Positions 4,563 to 5,399 of a stretch of DNA of 5,399 nt are shown piece after piece; the stretch's first letter is position 1, and every line of letters begins with the position of its first letter. Below the pieces are notes generated by a model, which was given only the letters and a program-made list of their open reading frames with translations, made no database searches and was not told the DNA's origin. Position numbers and translations under genes: made by a program. The stretch comes from Sulfurovum sp. (GTDB lineage Bacteria > Campylobacterota > Campylobacteria > Campylobacterales > Sulfurovaceae), in the NCBI GenBank assembly GCA_026984165.1, contig JALSSQ010000021.1, positions 1 through 5,399 of the forward strand, in the 5' to 3' direction.

Positions 4563-5399
4563 TTAAAGAGAGTAAGGCATAGAAAGCATGATGAGAACTG
4601 TGTTGTCAGAGTCACCATTGTTTACATCATCTTTAGTAGCATTCACATATGCAAGGTCAGCATTCACTGGACCAAGTTTTGCAGAGGCTGTTACTGCAAA
4701 TTCTTTAAGGTCATGTGTACCAGCTGCATCTACATTTGTATATTGTGCTCCAAGTTTAGCCATACCTAAATCATAGTTAGCACCAACTGCAAATGATGTA
4801 GCATCTTGTGAACCTACATAACCGTAGTTCCAGTAAGCTTCTGTGTAAAGTCTAGATTCAGAACCTGCAGTGTGCCCTGTAGCGATGTTAGAAATTTGGA
4901 TACCAGCGTCATTACTTACTTGAGAATATGCTCCATAAAGACCCAATCCACTCATATCATACCCTAGCTTAACACCCCAACCATTTGTATCAGGTGCGCC
5001 GATTGATGTACTAGTACCTGCATATTGTGCACCAAAATCAAGACCTGTACCCATGATATTTGCTGCATCTGCTTGTAACCAGTATGCTTGTGCTACACTT
5101 GGTATTTTGTAGTACCATGCTTGAAGTGTAGTACCTGGAAGTGTTTTGTTGATTGCAGCAAATGCGTATGCTGGTTTAGTAAACCCTGTAAATGCTTTAT
5201 GACCACCACCAAAGTTAGTGTTATTAAGTGCTACTACATTTCCTGCAACACCATTGCCTCTACCTACCCATGCCGCGATAAGTGTAGTGTCTGGAAGTGA
5301 AGTGTTTCCGAAAACTGCAGCATCAAATGTGTTTGTTGCAATGCTCCATTTTTCCGAGTAGAAGAAAGGAGTGTCTAGTTCTTGACGACCGATTTTCAA
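4563..5399 (-). CDS. OprD-like outer-membrane porin, C-terminal part (start beyond the right edge)
   Basis: 278 residues of an open frame that enters from the right edge. The first codon in the window (TTG) is an internal Leu: the sequence LKIGRQELDTPFF aligns with VKVGRQEIDTPFA at residues 114-126 of the porin at 809-1939, so roughly 110-120 N-terminal residues including the signal peptide are missing. Other shared landmarks are NTFDAAVFG and TLQAWYYKIP. The chain is a run of amphipathic beta-strands with Gly, Asn, Thr and Ala-rich turns (for example TNGWGVKLGYDMSGLGLYGAYS) and lacks cysteine, as porins usually do. It ends LIMLSMPYSL, with a terminal Leu instead of the more usual Phe. The strong terminator behind it suits an abundant, separately transcribed porin. 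Substrate is unknown. The family call is sound; the specific role is not readable. Confidence 0.86.
   Translation of the reverse strand: MKIGRQELDTPFFYSEKWSIATNTFDAAVFGNTSLPDTTLIAAWVGRGNGVAGNVVALNNTNFGGGHKAFTGFTKPAYAFAAINKTLPGTTLQAWYYKIPSVAQAYWLQADAANIMGTGLDFGAQYAGTSTSIGAPDTNGWGVKLGYDMSGLGLYGAYSQVSNDAGIQISNIATGHTAGSESRLYTEAYWNYGYVGSQDATSFAVGANYDLGMAKLGAQYTNVDAAGTHDLKEFAVTASAKLGPVNADLAYVNATKDDVNNGDSDNTVLIMLSMPYSL

Noticed and set aside
5088..5300. Plus-strand open frame coding a cysteine-rich 70-residue protein
   Set aside because: It lies wholly opposite the porin. The cysteines arise from the antisense of GCA/ACA-rich porin codons, and no ribosome site or family pattern supports it.
5397..5399. 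TTG at the right edge as a start codon for the porin
   Set aside because: Alignment with the second porin shows the GRQ(E)xDTPF motif lies about 115 residues into the protein, and no signal peptide follows this TTG, so it is an internal Leu.

Overview
This 5.4 kb window is AT-rich, and every gene I can support lies on the minus strand, so it reads from the right edge to the left. The FeoB sequence (690 residues, GFGCSVPAYMA gate motif, EEKVTK and NMSDEAQKEGI stretches in the G domain) and two OprD-like porins resemble those of Campylobacterota. A Sulfurovum- or Sulfurimonas-type organism is my best guess. This rests on remembered family resemblance, not on a search.

Layout in transcription order. 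(1) 5399-4563: the C-terminal two thirds of an OprD-like outer-membrane porin whose start lies beyond the right edge, closed by a clear intrinsic terminator (4487-4521). (2) 4316-4486: a regulatory gap with two Fur-box-like inverted repeats, one of them over the best candidate -10 element. (3) 4315-2243 feoB and 2242-2015 feoA, the ferrous iron importer, abutting with no gap and in the order feoB-feoA. (4) 1939-809: a second, complete OprD-like porin only 75 bp behind feoA, separated from it by a small hairpin with no U-tract. (5) 791-734: a textbook sigma-70 promoter driving a toxin-antitoxin pair (toxin first, 733-461; ribbon-helix-helix antitoxin, 464-195; 4-bp overlap), BrnT/BrnA-like. (6) 125-1: the first 41 codons of an exported protein of unknown function, running off the left edge.

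The central theme is ferrous iron entry. FeoB is the inner-membrane Fe2+ transporter, FeoA its small SH3-like partner, and the porin behind them is placed to be co-transcribed and could supply the outer-membrane step. That link is inference from position. The toxin-antitoxin module appears independent because it has its own consensus promoter. There is no gene-free stretch over 300 bases; the longest gap is 4316-4562 (247 bp). I see no RNA genes, insertion sequences, CRISPR arrays or attachment sites, and no clear evidence of a wholly new system. The less ordinary points are the Fur-linked feoB-feoA-porin arrangement and the unusually perfect promoter of the toxin-antitoxin pair.
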